64,000 nucleotides of DNA from Phyllobacterium sp. YR531 (lineage in GTDB: Bacteria; Pseudomonadota; Alphaproteobacteria; Rhizobiales; Rhizobiaceae): the NCBI RefSeq assembly GCF_000282595.1, contig NZ_AKIZ01000022.1:248001-312000 (forward strand), written 5' to 3'. The notes below the pieces were generated by a model. That model did no database searches, was not told where the DNA came from, and worked only from the letters and a program-made list of their open reading frames with translations. This document shows, one piece after another, positions 1 through 9,018 of this stretch. Position numbers and translations under genes: made by a program. Every line of letters starts with the position of its first letter. Positions within the stretch are counted from its first letter, which is position 1.

Positions 1-393
1 TTCAGGGAACGGAGAATATATATCGCCTGTCCGCAATCCGGCCTCAATATGAGCTACGGGTATCTTGCGGTGATAGCCCGCAAGCGCTCCAGCCAATGCT
101 GTCGATGTGTCACCTTGTACAATGACAAGATCAGGTTTTTCGGACTCTAAAACGTCGTCCAAGGCCAATTGGGCTCTTGCCAGTAGGCCCTGAGGGGTTT
201 GACCGGGTTGCATCAGTGACAGGTCATACGAGGGGGTGATCTCAAACCAATCGAAAAGCGGTGCAATCATCTCACGATGCTGTCCCGTTGATATGAGTAT
301 GACCTCGACGCCTGGTATTTCGCGCAAATAACGATGAAGCATCGCTATTTTAATAACCTCTGGCCGTGTTCCGCAAACAATTGCAAACTTCAT
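1..393 (-). CDS. wecB: UDP-N-acetylglucosamine 2-epimerase, N-terminal part (cut by window edge)
   Basis: This gene enters from the left edge; only its first 131 codons are present, against about 380 in the family. The start is the ATG at 393. Visible family motifs are GTRPE (residues 8-12), STGQHREM (35-42), QGDT (93-96) and HIEAGLRTGD (115-124), followed by YSPFPE at the edge. Such enzymes interconvert UDP-GlcNAc and UDP-ManNAc in the cytoplasm for surface polysaccharide synthesis. The rest of the locus is outside the window, so the polysaccharide served cannot be named. The motif match makes the family call firm. Confidence 0.93.
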   Translation of the reverse strand, partial: MKFAIVCGTRPEVIKIAMLHRYLREIPGVEVILISTGQHREMIAPLFDWFEITPSYDLSLMQPGQTPQGLLARAQLALDDVLESEKPDLVIVQGDTSTALAGALAGYHRKIPVAHIEAGLRTGDIYSPFPE

Positions 394-840
394 GTATTCA
401 TCCACTCTGCCGCCGTATGCGACGGCTTATGGCAGAAATTACCGCAAAAACACAACCCTCTATGGTAACTAGTGGCTCAGAATGGTGTGATTGGCTCTGA
501 TCGTTTGAGATAATGAGCGGTTAACGGGCATGCATTTCATAAGAAGCGCACATTTTTTTACAATCGTTTCATTTATCGGCTGTTTGTAAATTGCGCCGGA
601 TAAAACTCTGCGTTGACCCATTTTTTTAAAGTTTTCGGCATGCAGCATAAATGCCTTTAAAATGTCCTAATGCCCGTAGATTTGTGAATCGTCTGTCATT
701 GCGCCCACGTGCATTAGGTTGACGTCGTTGCAACCTTTCTGGATTGGGATCGTTGCAATAACGTTCTGATCTATCGCTGAGTTCGCGGACGGGACAACCC
801 GGCACCTTGTGTCGGTCAGGGTTTTAGTAAGGAGAGAAGC
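394..840. other. Intergenic region without a supported gene
   Basis: About 450 bases separate the divergent wecB-like and DUF992 genes. The stretch 530-660 is AT-rich with several T runs and probably holds the promoters of both neighbours. I found no convincing ORF, strong palindrome or RNA gene here. A good ribosome-binding site (AAGGAGAG) lies just before the ATG at 841. Confidence 0.5.
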
Positions 841-1365
841 ATGAACAAGACTCTTGCAATGGCGTTTGCCGTAGGGTCGCTGGCAATGGCCGGAACAACA
901 ATGGCTCAAGCAGCCGACTTGCAACAGCAACAGACATTCGAAGAGCAAGATGTGCGCAATGGCGTACGGATTGGCTATCTCGATTGCTCAATCGCTGGTG
1001 GTGTAGGCTATGTGCTCGGCTCCGCCAAAGAAGTTAGTTGCGAGTTCCGGTCAACAATGGGCGGAGAGCGTGTTGACACCTATTCAGGTGCGATCAGGAA
1101 GCTTGGTGTAGACCTTGGCTTTACGACGCGCAGCCGTTTGATTTGGGCCGTTTTCGCTCCAACAGCGGGCTATCATCATGGTTCTCTGAGCGGCCTGTAT
1201 CGTGGCGCTACAGCTGAAGCAACTGTGGGCGCCGGTATTGGTACCAATGTCCTGTTTGGCGGCACATCGGGTTCGATCCACCTTCAGGCGGTTAGCGTCA
1301 CAGGTCAGATTGGTCTGAATGTTGCTGCTACCGGAACATCGATGACACTGGCATCGGTCAACTAA
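841..1365 (+). CDS. DUF992 family periplasmic protein
   Basis: A 174-residue protein with a clear Sec signal peptide (residues 1-24, ending MAQAA) followed by a compact glycine-rich domain. The pattern matches DUF992: a GYLDC segment near residue 46, a second cysteine near 67 (SCEF), and small-residue repeats such as GAGIGTNVLFGG near the C-terminus. DUF992 proteins are small exported proteins common in Rhizobiales and have no known function. The ATG follows a strong Shine-Dalgarno and a hairpin terminator lies directly downstream, so this looks like a monocistronic, well expressed envelope gene. Confidence 0.85.
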   Translation: MNKTLAMAFAVGSLAMAGTTMAQAADLQQQQTFEEQDVRNGVRIGYLDCSIAGGVGYVLGSAKEVSCEFRSTMGGERVDTYSGAIRKLGVDLGFTTRSRLIWAVFAPTAGYHHGSLSGLYRGATAEATVGAGIGTNVLFGGTSGSIHLQAVSVTGQIGLNVAATGTSMTLASVN

Positions 1366-1372
1366 TCCAGTA

Positions 1373-1405
1373 ACTGACCCCACCTGCTTGGTGGGCGGGG
1401 TCAGT
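1373..1405 (+). terminator. Hairpin after the DUF992 gene
   Basis: ACTGACCCC (1373-1381) pairs perfectly with GGGGTCAGT (1397-1405) across a short loop, eight bases after the DUF992 stop. There is no long T run, so it may be a weak intrinsic terminator or an mRNA 3' stabiliser. Open codons of the next reading frame run through it, which argues that the next gene starts further downstream. Confidence 0.6.
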
Positions 1406-1498
1406 AACCCTTCAAGGCGCACGGCTGGCCGAATCGTTGCAATTGTGAGCATGTTCCATTGCGTTACGGAACACCTTATCACTGCCAGCGAGGCCGGT

Positions 1499-2104
1499 TT
1501 GAAATTCCAGATTCTTTTCCCTCTTTTTCTGTCTGCTCTACTTTTGTCAGTCCCCAAAGTGGCGCTGGCGCAGTGGACTGCCGTCGAAAAAATCGATGCT
1601 TATGCCATAGCTGGTAAATCGGGGGCATCACTCTATGCGTCAATCGGCGAAAGAGGGCCGCAGCTGGGTGGAAGAGTCCGAACCATTGCGCATACCAATT
1701 TTAAACTGACATGGACGCGAAAGTATGAGCGTCAGGCGGACAATGCCTGCAAGCTGGTTGTCGCGCGGCCAAAATTGATAATTACGTACACGCTTCCGAA
1801 GCCGTCAGAGCGTCTACCCGAAGACGTGAGCAAGAGTTGGGATGTCTTTATCACAGGAGTAAAGAACCACGAGTTGGTACATGGCCAGATGATCAAAGAC
1901 ATGGTGCAGGCAATAGAGGCATCTACTCTCGGTTTATCTGTGCCAGAAGATCCCGGTTGCCAGAAAATCCGATCTGAAATGCAAACCCGGCTTTCAGCGC
2001 TCTCAATGCAACAGCGGCAGAAAAGCCGTGATTTCGATCGAGACGAAATGAGTGGTGGTGGCAACATTCAGCAACTGATCCTCAAACTGGTAAACGGACC
2101 CTGA
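1499..2104 (+). CDS. DUF922 family secreted protein, putative Zn-dependent protease
   Basis: From the TTG at 1499 this is a 201-residue exported protein with a classic signal peptide (lysine at residue 2, a long hydrophobic core, cleavage after VALAQ). The mature part carries HELVHG (residues about 124-129), an HExxH zinc-binding motif, and two conserved cysteines, all typical of DUF922. Members are predicted periplasmic metalloproteases of unknown target. Upstream in-frame starts exist (1388 and ATG 1451), but the earliest would overlap the preceding hairpin and add non-signal sequence. The TTG has GAGG five bases upstream. Family call fairly sure; activity inferred only. Confidence 0.78.
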   Translation: MKFQILFPLFLSALLLSVPKVALAQWTAVEKIDAYAIAGKSGASLYASIGERGPQLGGRVRTIAHTNFKLTWTRKYERQADNACKLVVARPKLIITYTLPKPSERLPEDVSKSWDVFITGVKNHELVHGQMIKDMVQAIEASTLGLSVPEDPGCQKIRSEMQTRLSALSMQQRQKSRDFDRDEMSGGGNIQQLILKLVNGP

Positions 2105-2193
2105 TCTGCCGGTACCAAGCCATTTTTGATAGGAAGCACAGGTGCTTTATTGAGAAAGCTATCCGGATGGTGGCCGGATAGCTTCTTTGAAGA

Positions 2194-2949
2194 TCAGTAA
2201 ATATCAAAAGGGAAATACTTGGAGACAATCTTTTTGTGCGTCCCGTTCGCGACGATCGCATCAATTGCTCTGTTGAAGCGTTCTCGGAGCACGTCATCGC
2301 CCTTGCGGATACCAATGCCCGCTTCCGTTTCAGTGCCCGGAACGTCACCCAACATCTTGCAGCACTCCTTCCCGGCATTGTTGAGCCAATCGACCACTAC
2401 AAACTTGTCCGAGATGAGCGCATCAATGCGGCCGTTTGTCATGTCCGCTGCGGCCTCATCCTGAGTTGGATAAAGCTTTACGTTAACGTCGGCCTTTCCA
2501 TACACATCGGTGGCGTAGTTGGCCTGCGTTGTGCCTGCCTGAGCGCCGACGGTTTTACCTTTCATGTCCGCAACAGTCACACCTGGAAGTGCGCTGTCAT
2601 TTGGAACAACTACAGCCAGTGGTGTAGTGTAATATTTGTTGGTGAAATCGATCTGCTTCTTGCGATCTTCTGTGATGCTCATCGAAGCGATGATTGCGTC
2701 ATACTTTTTGGCAATCAATCCTGGAATTATTCCATCCCAATCTTGCGCAACGATTGTACAATTTGCCTTCATCTCTTCACAAAGAGCATTCGCCATATCA
2801 ACATCCAGACCCGCCAATGTGCCATCGGCGTTCAATGTATTGAACGGAGGATAAGCACCTTCGGTAGCGATACGTATGGGAGCGTCCTGAGCGCTTGCAG
2901 CCGTCGTTAGCGTTGCTATGGCGGCAGTTATTATAAGTAACTTATTCAT
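2194..2949 (-). CDS. Amino-acid ABC transporter substrate-binding protein (lysine/arginine/ornithine type)
   Basis: A 251-residue periplasmic binding protein of the HisJ/ArgT/GlnH family. It has a signal peptide ending ASAQ, then the typical opening IRIATEGAYPPFN, the GLDVDMANALCEEM segment and DGIIPGLIAKKYD. The ATG at 2949 follows a GAGGATGG ribosome-binding site; a longer frame upstream lacks signal features. No permease or ATPase gene adjoins it, so it is an orphan binding protein that must share a transporter encoded elsewhere. The opening motif favours a basic amino acid ligand, which is inference. Confidence 0.9.
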   Translation of the reverse strand: MNKLLIITAAIATLTTAASAQDAPIRIATEGAYPPFNTLNADGTLAGLDVDMANALCEEMKANCTIVAQDWDGIIPGLIAKKYDAIIASMSITEDRKKQIDFTNKYYTTPLAVVVPNDSALPGVTVADMKGKTVGAQAGTTQANYATDVYGKADVNVKLYPTQDEAAADMTNGRIDALISDKFVVVDWLNNAGKECCKMLGDVPGTETEAGIGIRKGDDVLRERFNRAIDAIVANGTHKKIVSKYFPFDIY

Positions 2950-3077
2950 GTTCCATCCTCTTTTTTTGGCGAAGATCAAGTTCCGCAAAACCAGAGTAGA
3001 TGAACAGAGAAAATTGCGAAGCTGTTTTTTACATTTTGTCTGTTCTGCGCAGCGACGACAGATCATACCATCAGCCG

Positions 3078-3719
3078 CTATTTAGAAACCAGACGCATGA
3101 TGGTTTCAACATTGAAGTCCAGCCGCTTTTCCAAGGCTTCGGGCGCCATCAAGTTTTGCTCGTAAAGGATTGACCCCGTGAAACGGTTCGTAAGATAGTA
3201 ATAGCCAATAGCCGCTATCGTTATGTTGAGTTGGACAGGATCAACACCTTCGCGAAACGTTCCTTCCTCTACACCGCGATTGAGAATTCCCTCCACCATG
3301 GAGACAAGGCGTCGGCTTGGAACGTGGATGACGTTCGATTTCTTGAGATGCTTGGCCTTGTGCAGGTTCTCACTATTAACCAGCGTTAGAAACTCCGGAT
3401 TGGATAAATAGTATTTCCATGTAAAGCGTACGAAGGTTTCAAGTGCGGTTCTGGCATCCAGATGGCCCAGTTCCAATTTTTGCTCTGCCTGCCGGATATC
3501 GGTATAGGCGTCCTCGAGTACTCTTTGAAACAGCGTCTCTTTACTCTCAAAGTAATGATAAATCATACGCTTGTTGGCCGATGCACGCTCTGCAATCACG
3601 TCCACGCGCGCGCCACCCAAACCATTTTTTGCAAACTCTTTCTTGGCTGCTTCCAAAATCCGTTTTTGGGTAGCCTCGGCATCCCGCAGGCGAGGTTTTG
3701 CTTTTTCTGGCGTGGCCAT
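3078..3719 (-). CDS. TetR/AcrR family transcriptional regulator
   Basis: A 213-residue repressor with an N-terminal TetR helix-turn-helix (residues about 15-60). The recognition region reads GGARVDVIAERASANKRMIY followed by YHYFESKETLF. The C-terminal ligand domain is of the larger type often found near acyl-CoA or aromatic catabolism genes. It is divergent from an acyl-CoA dehydrogenase, and a 16-bp palindrome lies just before that gene. It therefore probably controls the fatty acid or acyl-CoA unit to its right. The ligand is unknown. Confidence 0.88.
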   Translation of the reverse strand: MATPEKAKPRLRDAEATQKRILEAAKKEFAKNGLGGARVDVIAERASANKRMIYHYFESKETLFQRVLEDAYTDIRQAEQKLELGHLDARTALETFVRFTWKYYLSNPEFLTLVNSENLHKAKHLKKSNVIHVPSRRLVSMVEGILNRGVEEGTFREGVDPVQLNITIAAIGYYYLTNRFTGSILYEQNLMAPEALEKRLDFNVETIMRLVSK

Positions 3720-3899
3720 GGCGGTTCCCCTATTTGCATGATCCCGCCCGCACCTATGGCAGGGAAGCTTCGAGTCGTTTCAGATTACCTCAGGAAGGCT
3801 GGCAATACATAGCAAAGCCTGATCGTTCAAATTGAGTCCCATATCGCACAATAGCGTCGCCTGTTCTTCGTGACTGCATTGACTTTGTGGTATTAACAA

Positions 3900-3915
3900 G
3901 TAACTAAATGGTTAC
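3900..3915. promoter_or_regulatory. Candidate TetR operator before the acyl-CoA dehydrogenase
   Basis: GTAACTAAATGGTTAC is a 16-bp interrupted palindrome with perfect GTAAC/GTTAC arms, 20 bases upstream of the ATG at 3936 and next to its strong AGGAGGAGG ribosome-binding site. It lies in the space between the divergent TetR gene and this operon, the usual place for a TetR operator. The assignment rests on position and symmetry only. Confidence 0.45.
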
Positions 3916-3935
3916 ATAATTATCAGGAGGAGGCA

Positions 3936-5081
3936 ATGTACCTTACAGAAGGTCACAAGCAGGTCCAGGACATGGCGCGGCAATTTGCAGAGAATGTCAT
4001 TCGACCAGTTGCAGAGTCGCTGGACCATGAGGAACGCTTCCCAGTAGAAATTTACGAACAGATGGGCCAGCTGGGGCTGTTTGGCATATGCGTTCCAGAG
4101 GCAATGGGAGGTCCGGGTTTTGACACACTCGCCTATTCGGTTGTGATGGAGGAACTCTCTCGCGGATATGCATCCATCGCCGATCAATGCGGTTTGGTCG
4201 AGTTGATTACCACGCTGCTGGTCAGGCACGGTACGGACGAGCAACGCGCTCATTGGCTTTCTTCCTGTATGGCCGGAAAGACGAAAGTGGCTTACTGCAT
4301 TACAGAGCCGGAAGCCGGTACTGATGTATCGGGCATCCGCACGACTGCTGAATGGGATGGTTCCGGCTGGAAATTGAACGGCGGCAAGATATGGATCCAC
4401 AATGCCCCCGTCGCAGATGTTGGTTTTGTCCTTGCAAGAACGGATAAGGCGGCTGGTCACAAGGGAATGAGTATCTTCATTGTCGATCTGCATGCCAAGG
4501 GCGTGGAGCGCGGGCCGAAAGAACACAAAATGGGCCAGCGGGCCAGCCAGGTCGGCGCGCTAAATTTTACCGATGTCATTTTGCCGCCCGAGGCGCTTTT
4601 GGGTGAGGAGGGCAGGGGCTTCCACATGATGATGAGCGTTCTTGACAAAGGGCGTGTGGGGATCGCTTCACTTGCTGTTGGCATAGGACAGGCCGGACTC
4701 GAAGCTGCTCTCGACTATGCCCAACAACGCAAGCAGTTTGGTTCGAAAATCAGTGATTTTCAGGGAGTCCAGTGGTTATTGGCTGATATGGCGAAGGATA
4801 TCGAAGCTTCGCGACTTCTGGTGCACAGTGCTGCGATAAAGATTGATCGCGGTGAGAACGCAACGAAAGCGTGCTCTATGGCAAAATGCTTTGCAGGCGA
4901 TATGGCTGTCGCGAGGACAGCGGATGCCGTGCAGATTTTCGGAGGCAGCGGTTATATTCGTGGTTTCGAAGTCGAGCGGCTTTATCGCGATGCAAAGATC
5001 ACGCAGATTTATGAAGGCACGAACCAGATACAACGCATGATCATCGCGCGCGAACTGGTGAAGCACGGGGCACGGGGATGA
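3936..5081 (+). CDS. Acyl-CoA dehydrogenase
   Basis: A 381-residue flavoprotein of normal length for the family. It has the N-terminal helical domain, the FAD/substrate segment with YCITEPEAGTDVSG (about residues 122-135), and the C-terminal domain with the DYAQQRKQFG signature. The C-terminal motif YEGTNQIQR carries the likely catalytic Glu at about residue 360. It would oxidise an acyl-CoA to the 2-enoyl-CoA and pass electrons to electron-transfer flavoprotein. The start follows an AGGAGGAGG site. It overlaps the next SDR gene by four bases (ATGA), so the two are translationally coupled. Substrate chain length cannot be read from the sequence. Confidence 0.95.
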   Translation: MYLTEGHKQVQDMARQFAENVIRPVAESLDHEERFPVEIYEQMGQLGLFGICVPEAMGGPGFDTLAYSVVMEELSRGYASIADQCGLVELITTLLVRHGTDEQRAHWLSSCMAGKTKVAYCITEPEAGTDVSGIRTTAEWDGSGWKLNGGKIWIHNAPVADVGFVLARTDKAAGHKGMSIFIVDLHAKGVERGPKEHKMGQRASQVGALNFTDVILPPEALLGEEGRGFHMMMSVLDKGRVGIASLAVGIGQAGLEAALDYAQQRKQFGSKISDFQGVQWLLADMAKDIEASRLLVHSAAIKIDRGENATKACSMAKCFAGDMAVARTADAVQIFGGSGYIRGFEVERLYRDAKITQIYEGTNQIQRMIIARELVKHGARG

Positions 5082-5860
5082 GCTTGAAGAATAGACATGC
5101 GGCTTTCATAACGGGTTCAAGCCGGGGGATTGGCTTGGCGACGGCGCTGTGCTTGGCGAATAAAGGCTTTGATATTGCGTTGAACGCTCCTGTTGATGAT
5201 GTAGAGCTTGATATAGCCCTGAAGGCAGTGCAAGCCACTGGGGCCAACGCAATAAAAATCGTGGGCGATGTGAGTATCATCAAACTGCACGATGAGATGC
5301 TGGAGCGCGCAGAGTCCGGCATCGGTCCGCTATCAACGTTAGTGAACAATGCCGGAGTGTCAGTTTTATCACGCGGCGATTTGCTGGACGTTACCGAAGA
5401 GAGTTACGACCGTTGCATGGCGGTCAATGCCAAGGCTCATTTTTTCATGAACCAGGCTTTTGCCAGAAGGCTGCTTTCTCGCGACCGAAATGATGAACGG
5501 TTCTATAGTATTATCAATGTGACCTCATCCAATGCGCTAGCTGTAGCAGTTCAGCGCGGCGAATATTGCGCATCAAAAGCTGCCGCCGCCATGACCTCCA
5601 AGGTTTTTGCCGTTCGTCTCGGCAGCGAAGAGATCTCAGTATACGATGTTCAGCCTGGTGTTATTGAAACCGATATGACGAAAACAGTGCGGGATATGTA
5701 TCAACGTCGTATCGACGATGAGGGACTGACGCTTTTGCCAAGGTTCGGCAAGCCGGAAGATGTCGGCCGGATTATCACTACGCTCGCTACAGGCGAACTT
5801 CCTTACACCACAGGTCAGATCATCTCTGCCGATGCCGGCATGCTCGTCTCGCGGTTCTAA
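5078..5860 (+). CDS. SDR family oxidoreductase (3-ketoacyl-ACP reductase-like)
   Basis: A 260-residue classical short-chain dehydrogenase with the TGSSRGIG cofactor motif near the N-terminus, NNAG in the middle, and catalytic Tyr163/Lys167 in YCASK. The C-terminal GQIISADAGM region is also typical. It overlaps the acyl-CoA dehydrogenase stop codon and precedes an isomerase-like gene, so it likely reduces or oxidises a hydroxy/keto intermediate of the same pathway. The substrate is not known. Confidence 0.9.
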   Translation: MSLKNRHAAFITGSSRGIGLATALCLANKGFDIALNAPVDDVELDIALKAVQATGANAIKIVGDVSIIKLHDEMLERAESGIGPLSTLVNNAGVSVLSRGDLLDVTEESYDRCMAVNAKAHFFMNQAFARRLLSRDRNDERFYSIINVTSSNALAVAVQRGEYCASKAAAAMTSKVFAVRLGSEEISVYDVQPGVIETDMTKTVRDMYQRRIDDEGLTLLPRFGKPEDVGRIITTLATGELPYTTGQIISADAGMLVSRF

Positions 5861-5869
5861 GGAAATGTC

Positions 5870-5983
5870 ATGGATGTCCAGCTTCCTGATACGGCAGTTT
5901 TTCTGTCGCTGTTGTTGAAAAGAAAGCCGACCGAGACAAATTCGTTCTCGCATCACTTCAAGCTTGTCACTTATGGTGTCTGA
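5870..5983 (+). CDS. Possible 37-residue ORF between SDR and isomerase genes
   Basis: The reading frame from ATG 5870 to TGA 5983 encodes 37 residues beginning MDVQLPDTAVF. AAGGAA sits about six bases before the ATG. Its stop lies four bases before an in-frame ATG (5988) of the next gene, an arrangement suited to translational coupling. I do not recognise the peptide. It could be a small protein, a leader, or a chance frame in the spacer. Confidence 0.28.
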   Translation: MDVQLPDTAVFLSLLLKRKPTETNSFSHHFKLVTYGV

Positions 5984-5987
5984 AATC

Positions 5988-6848
5988 ATGCGAGATTTCT
6001 CAAAGGATCATTCGTCGCTCGCTCTCAACACGGCAACGCTTGGCCACAATCTTGATGGTCAGGGTGCTGGCTGGTCGTCGGAACAGGTAATAGATGCTTG
6101 CGCTAAACGAGGCTACGGCGCGATCACCTATTGGCGGCGGGAAGTCGGCAAACGGGCATTCGAAATTGGTCAGCGAACGCGCGCTGCCGGTCTGACCGTC
6201 AGTGGATTGTGCCGTTCACCATTTCTGGTTGGGCCGTTAGCACCTCCAACCCGTAGTGCTGTTCTGGATGACTTTCGTGCTTCTTTAGCTGTAGCGTCAG
6301 ACCTCGGTGCGTCATGTCTCACCATATGTGTGGGCGGAATTGTGCCAGGTTCGCACAGTATGACAGAGAGCTTGAAACAAGTGCGGGAAATAGTTGCAGA
6401 GGTCGCCGATGAAGCCCAGTCTGCAAAAGTGAAGCTGGCGCTTGAGCCGCTTCATCCTGCCTATGGTGGCAATCGTTCCTGTCTTGTCACCGTTCGTGAT
6501 GCGGTAGATATGTGTGAGCAGATTGCGCACCCGGCGGTTAGTGTTGCCATAGACGTCTATCACGTCTGGTGGGACCTGACACTCGGGCAAGAATTGCTTC
6601 GTCTCGGCGGCGACAGGATTGCCGGTTATCATCTCTGCGACTGGCTGGCAGACACTCAGGATGTGTTGCTTGACCGGGGCATGATGGGCGACGGTGTTTC
6701 GGATCTGAGGTCAATTCGGAAGGCGGTGGAATCTGCTGGTTATAAAGGTTTCTGCGAGGTGGAGATATTCTCGGCGCATAACTGGTGGAAGCGCGATCCG
6801 AATGAAGTGCTTGATATTTGCCTGGAACGTTTTCGCACGGTTTGCTGA
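5988..6848 (+). CDS. Sugar phosphate isomerase/epimerase family protein (xylose isomerase-like TIM barrel)
   Basis: A protein of about 286 residues with TIM-barrel features. Visible metal-site motifs are LALEPLHP (Glu on a mid-barrel strand), IDVYHVWWD (Asp and His), YHLCDW, and CEVEIFS near the C-terminus. These fit the AP endonuclease 2/xylose isomerase-like superfamily that includes hydroxypyruvate isomerase and sugar epimerases. In-frame starts at TTG 5964, ATG 5973 and ATG 5988 are all possible; I use 5988 because the family usually starts near this point. It closes the acyl-CoA dehydrogenase-SDR unit. The substrate is unknown. Confidence 0.85.
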   Translation: MRDFSKDHSSLALNTATLGHNLDGQGAGWSSEQVIDACAKRGYGAITYWRREVGKRAFEIGQRTRAAGLTVSGLCRSPFLVGPLAPPTRSAVLDDFRASLAVASDLGASCLTICVGGIVPGSHSMTESLKQVREIVAEVADEAQSAKVKLALEPLHPAYGGNRSCLVTVRDAVDMCEQIAHPAVSVAIDVYHVWWDLTLGQELLRLGGDRIAGYHLCDWLADTQDVLLDRGMMGDGVSDLRSIRKAVESAGYKGFCEVEIFSAHNWWKRDPNEVLDICLERFRTVC

Positions 6849-7042
6849 GCATAATGGAAGGTGGTTGCCTCCATCGACGCTTTGAGCCTTGTTATCAGTC
6901 AATCAGGAATGTAAATCCGCAGGTCAGAGCAGGTGCATCTGCGATGCAGGCTTTCGATATATTCTTTACGATGTAAGGATGTGATGGTTGAAAGCTCACT
7001 GCACATATGGGTTTTGTCCACGTGATCGCTTATCTTCCAGTC

Positions 7043-7927
7043 ATGTTTGAGTATGCGACGAAACCCTGGAAAAGGCTAAAACTCGGTGTGCCGGTTTCAC
7101 TCGCTCTGCATATCTCCATCGGACTATTGCTGTGGACTGGTCTGTCGATTGAAAAAACGCCTGCACCAAAGGAAAATATCGAAGTAAAACTTGTTCCGCC
7201 CCCCGCTGCTCCGCCGAAAGCTGCAGAAAAATCCCAACCCACACCAACGCCCGCGCCCACTCCTCTACCTGCCGGTGGCGCTCCATCCTTTTCAGCAGCC
7301 ACTGCCAAAGCTGAGCAGAAAACCAAGGAAACAGAACTTCCGCCTGTGATTGCTCCCGAAGAATCCAAGCCGGATACCGCAGATGAAAAGCCAAAACCGG
7401 AACAAGCCACGGAAGCTCAGAAGCCAAAAGAGCCTGAAAAGCCGATTTCGCCGGACGGTATGAAGCCAGCGCCCGAAGAAAAAACACGCCCGGAAGCTAA
7501 AGCAGAGCAATCGGCAGAATCTGCAGAAACCAAACCGACCGAAAAGCCGAGCAATCTCGCGCCAGCCAAGCAGCTTTTTTCAGAGGAATCGCTTTCAAGC
7601 TTCAGGGTGAGGCAGTCAGCCCGCAAAATGTCAGCTAGCGACCGTATCAAACAGCTTTGCACGATTGAGGCGCTGGAACAGGTGAGACGTCAAAGACCAG
7701 GTTCGTTCCCCGATCTTCTTGTGCCTTACAGTCGTTCAGGTGAACGGCTTTCGGATTACGCTTTAAATGCGAGTGGCGGGGCTTTCCGCAGCAGAGGAGA
7801 TTGGTACAACATCAACTTCAAATGTACTGTCGACAACAGCAGGAGCAAGGTTGTCTCGTTTAGTTTTGCAGTGGGTGATGCAGTCCCGAAAAGTGAATGG
7901 AGTGGCCGCGGTCTTTTGATTGACTGA
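7043..7927 (+). CDS. DUF930 domain protein with TonB-like N-terminus
   Basis: From ATG 7043 the protein has about 294 residues: a short cytoplasmic start, one membrane segment (about residues 14-34), and a long proline/glutamate/lysine-rich linker like that of TonB. A globular C-terminal domain begins near SARKMSASDRIKQLCTIEAL and contains two cysteines (CTIE and FKCTVD). The C-terminal part matches DUF930. The layout suggests an inner-membrane anchor that spans the periplasm to reach an outer-membrane or peptidoglycan partner. An upstream in-frame ATG (7007) would add 12 residues. Function unknown. Confidence 0.82.
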   Translation: MFEYATKPWKRLKLGVPVSLALHISIGLLLWTGLSIEKTPAPKENIEVKLVPPPAAPPKAAEKSQPTPTPAPTPLPAGGAPSFSAATAKAEQKTKETELPPVIAPEESKPDTADEKPKPEQATEAQKPKEPEKPISPDGMKPAPEEKTRPEAKAEQSAESAETKPTEKPSNLAPAKQLFSEESLSSFRVRQSARKMSASDRIKQLCTIEALEQVRRQRPGSFPDLLVPYSRSGERLSDYALNASGGAFRSRGDWYNINFKCTVDNSRSKVVSFSFAVGDAVPKSEWSGRGLLID

Positions 7928-7953
7928 CGTGTGAGCTCAGGAGCGGGGGTAAT

Positions 7954-8547
7954 ATGACAAAGAATAATACAAATCCGAAGGTCGATTCGTTTCTGAATAA
8001 GGCAACGAAATGGAAAACGGAATTTGAGGCACTAAGAGCAATTGCTCTCGAATGCGATCTTACTGAAGAGCTGAAATGGGGTGTGCCTTGTTACACGTAT
8101 CAGGGCAGCAATATCGTACTGATACACGGGTTTAAAGAATATTGCGCCATGCTGTTTATTCAGGGGGCTCTGTTGAAAGACCCTGCCGGTATCCTCATCC
8201 AACAAACGAAGAACGTACAATCTGCGCGCCAGATAAGGTTTACCAGTTTGCCCGAAGTTGCTGGGGTTCAGGCGGTTTTGAAGAATTACATTCAGGAAGC
8301 GATAGAATTGCAAAAGGCCGGTTTGAAGGTCGATTTCAAGAAGACCAGAGAGTTCGCTGTTCCAGAAGAGTTTCAGAGCAGGCTCGACAATAAAACGACC
8401 CTGAAAAAAGCTTTCGAAGCACTGACACCTGGACGGCAGCGGGCATATCTTCTTCACTTTTCATCAGCCAAACAATCCAAAACCCGTGAAGCCAGAATCG
8501 AAAAATCATTGCCAAAAATTCTCGAGGGCAAAGGTTTGGACGACTAG
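7954..8547 (+). CDS. YdeI/OmdA family protein (DUF1801-like)
   Basis: A 197-residue soluble protein. The N-terminal half (KWGVPCYTYQGSNIVLIHGFKEYCAMLF) is typical of the DUF1801/YdhG-type domain, and the C-terminal half (AFEALTPGRQRAYLLHFSSAKQSKTREARI) matches the YdeI/OmpD-associated helical region. Its role is poorly known; homologues are linked to peptide or iron stress phenotypes. It stands alone and ends 12 bases from the convergent acetyltransferase gene. Confidence 0.85.
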   Translation: MTKNNTNPKVDSFLNKATKWKTEFEALRAIALECDLTEELKWGVPCYTYQGSNIVLIHGFKEYCAMLFIQGALLKDPAGILIQQTKNVQSARQIRFTSLPEVAGVQAVLKNYIQEAIELQKAGLKVDFKKTREFAVPEEFQSRLDNKTTLKKAFEALTPGRQRAYLLHFSSAKQSKTREARIEKSLPKILEGKGLDD

Positions 8548-8559
8548 CCTTTCCGATTG

Positions 8560-9018
8560 CTACAGCGATAGCTTGTAACCTTCATGGGTGGGGTTGAACC
8601 CGAGCGAGGCATAAAATCTTAAAGCATCCAGCCGTGTTTTGTCCGAGGTCAATTGGACGAGACCGCAACCGCGCTCTTTGAAATTTGAGATCGCCCATTC
8701 AATCATGCGCCGACCGATGCCTTGGTCCCGGTAACCCGCAGCGATTCGCACACTCTCGATTTGACCGCGCCACATGCCGCTACGTGAAAGGCCGGGAATG
8801 TAGGAAAGCTGCATACAGCCGATGATTGTTTCGTCATGCAGGACTGTCACCAGAAGTTGGTTGGGATCGTCTCCAATTGCTCTGAAGGCTTGAATATATG
8901 CACCATCTACCGGATCAGAAACAACTTCTCGCGTTTGTCCAATCTCATCATCTGCCAGCAGCGCAATCAAATGGGACAGGTCACTTTGCACAGCCTTGCG
9001 AAATATCAGCGTCAACAT
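8560..9018 (-). CDS. GNAT family N-acetyltransferase
   Basis: A protein of about 152 residues with the GNAT fold signature. The acetyl-CoA pyrophosphate loop reads RDQGIGRRMIEWAI and is followed by GLVQLTSDKTRLDALRFYASLGF, the usual end of the fold. An upstream GTG at 9057 is in frame but lacks a ribosome-binding site, so ATG 9018 is preferred. The acceptor substrate cannot be told from sequence. Confidence 0.88.
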   Translation of the reverse strand: MLTLIFRKAVQSDLSHLIALLADDEIGQTREVVSDPVDGAYIQAFRAIGDDPNQLLVTVLHDETIIGCMQLSYIPGLSRSGMWRGQIESVRIAAGYRDQGIGRRMIEWAISNFKERGCGLVQLTSDKTRLDALRFYASLGFNPTHEGYKLSL

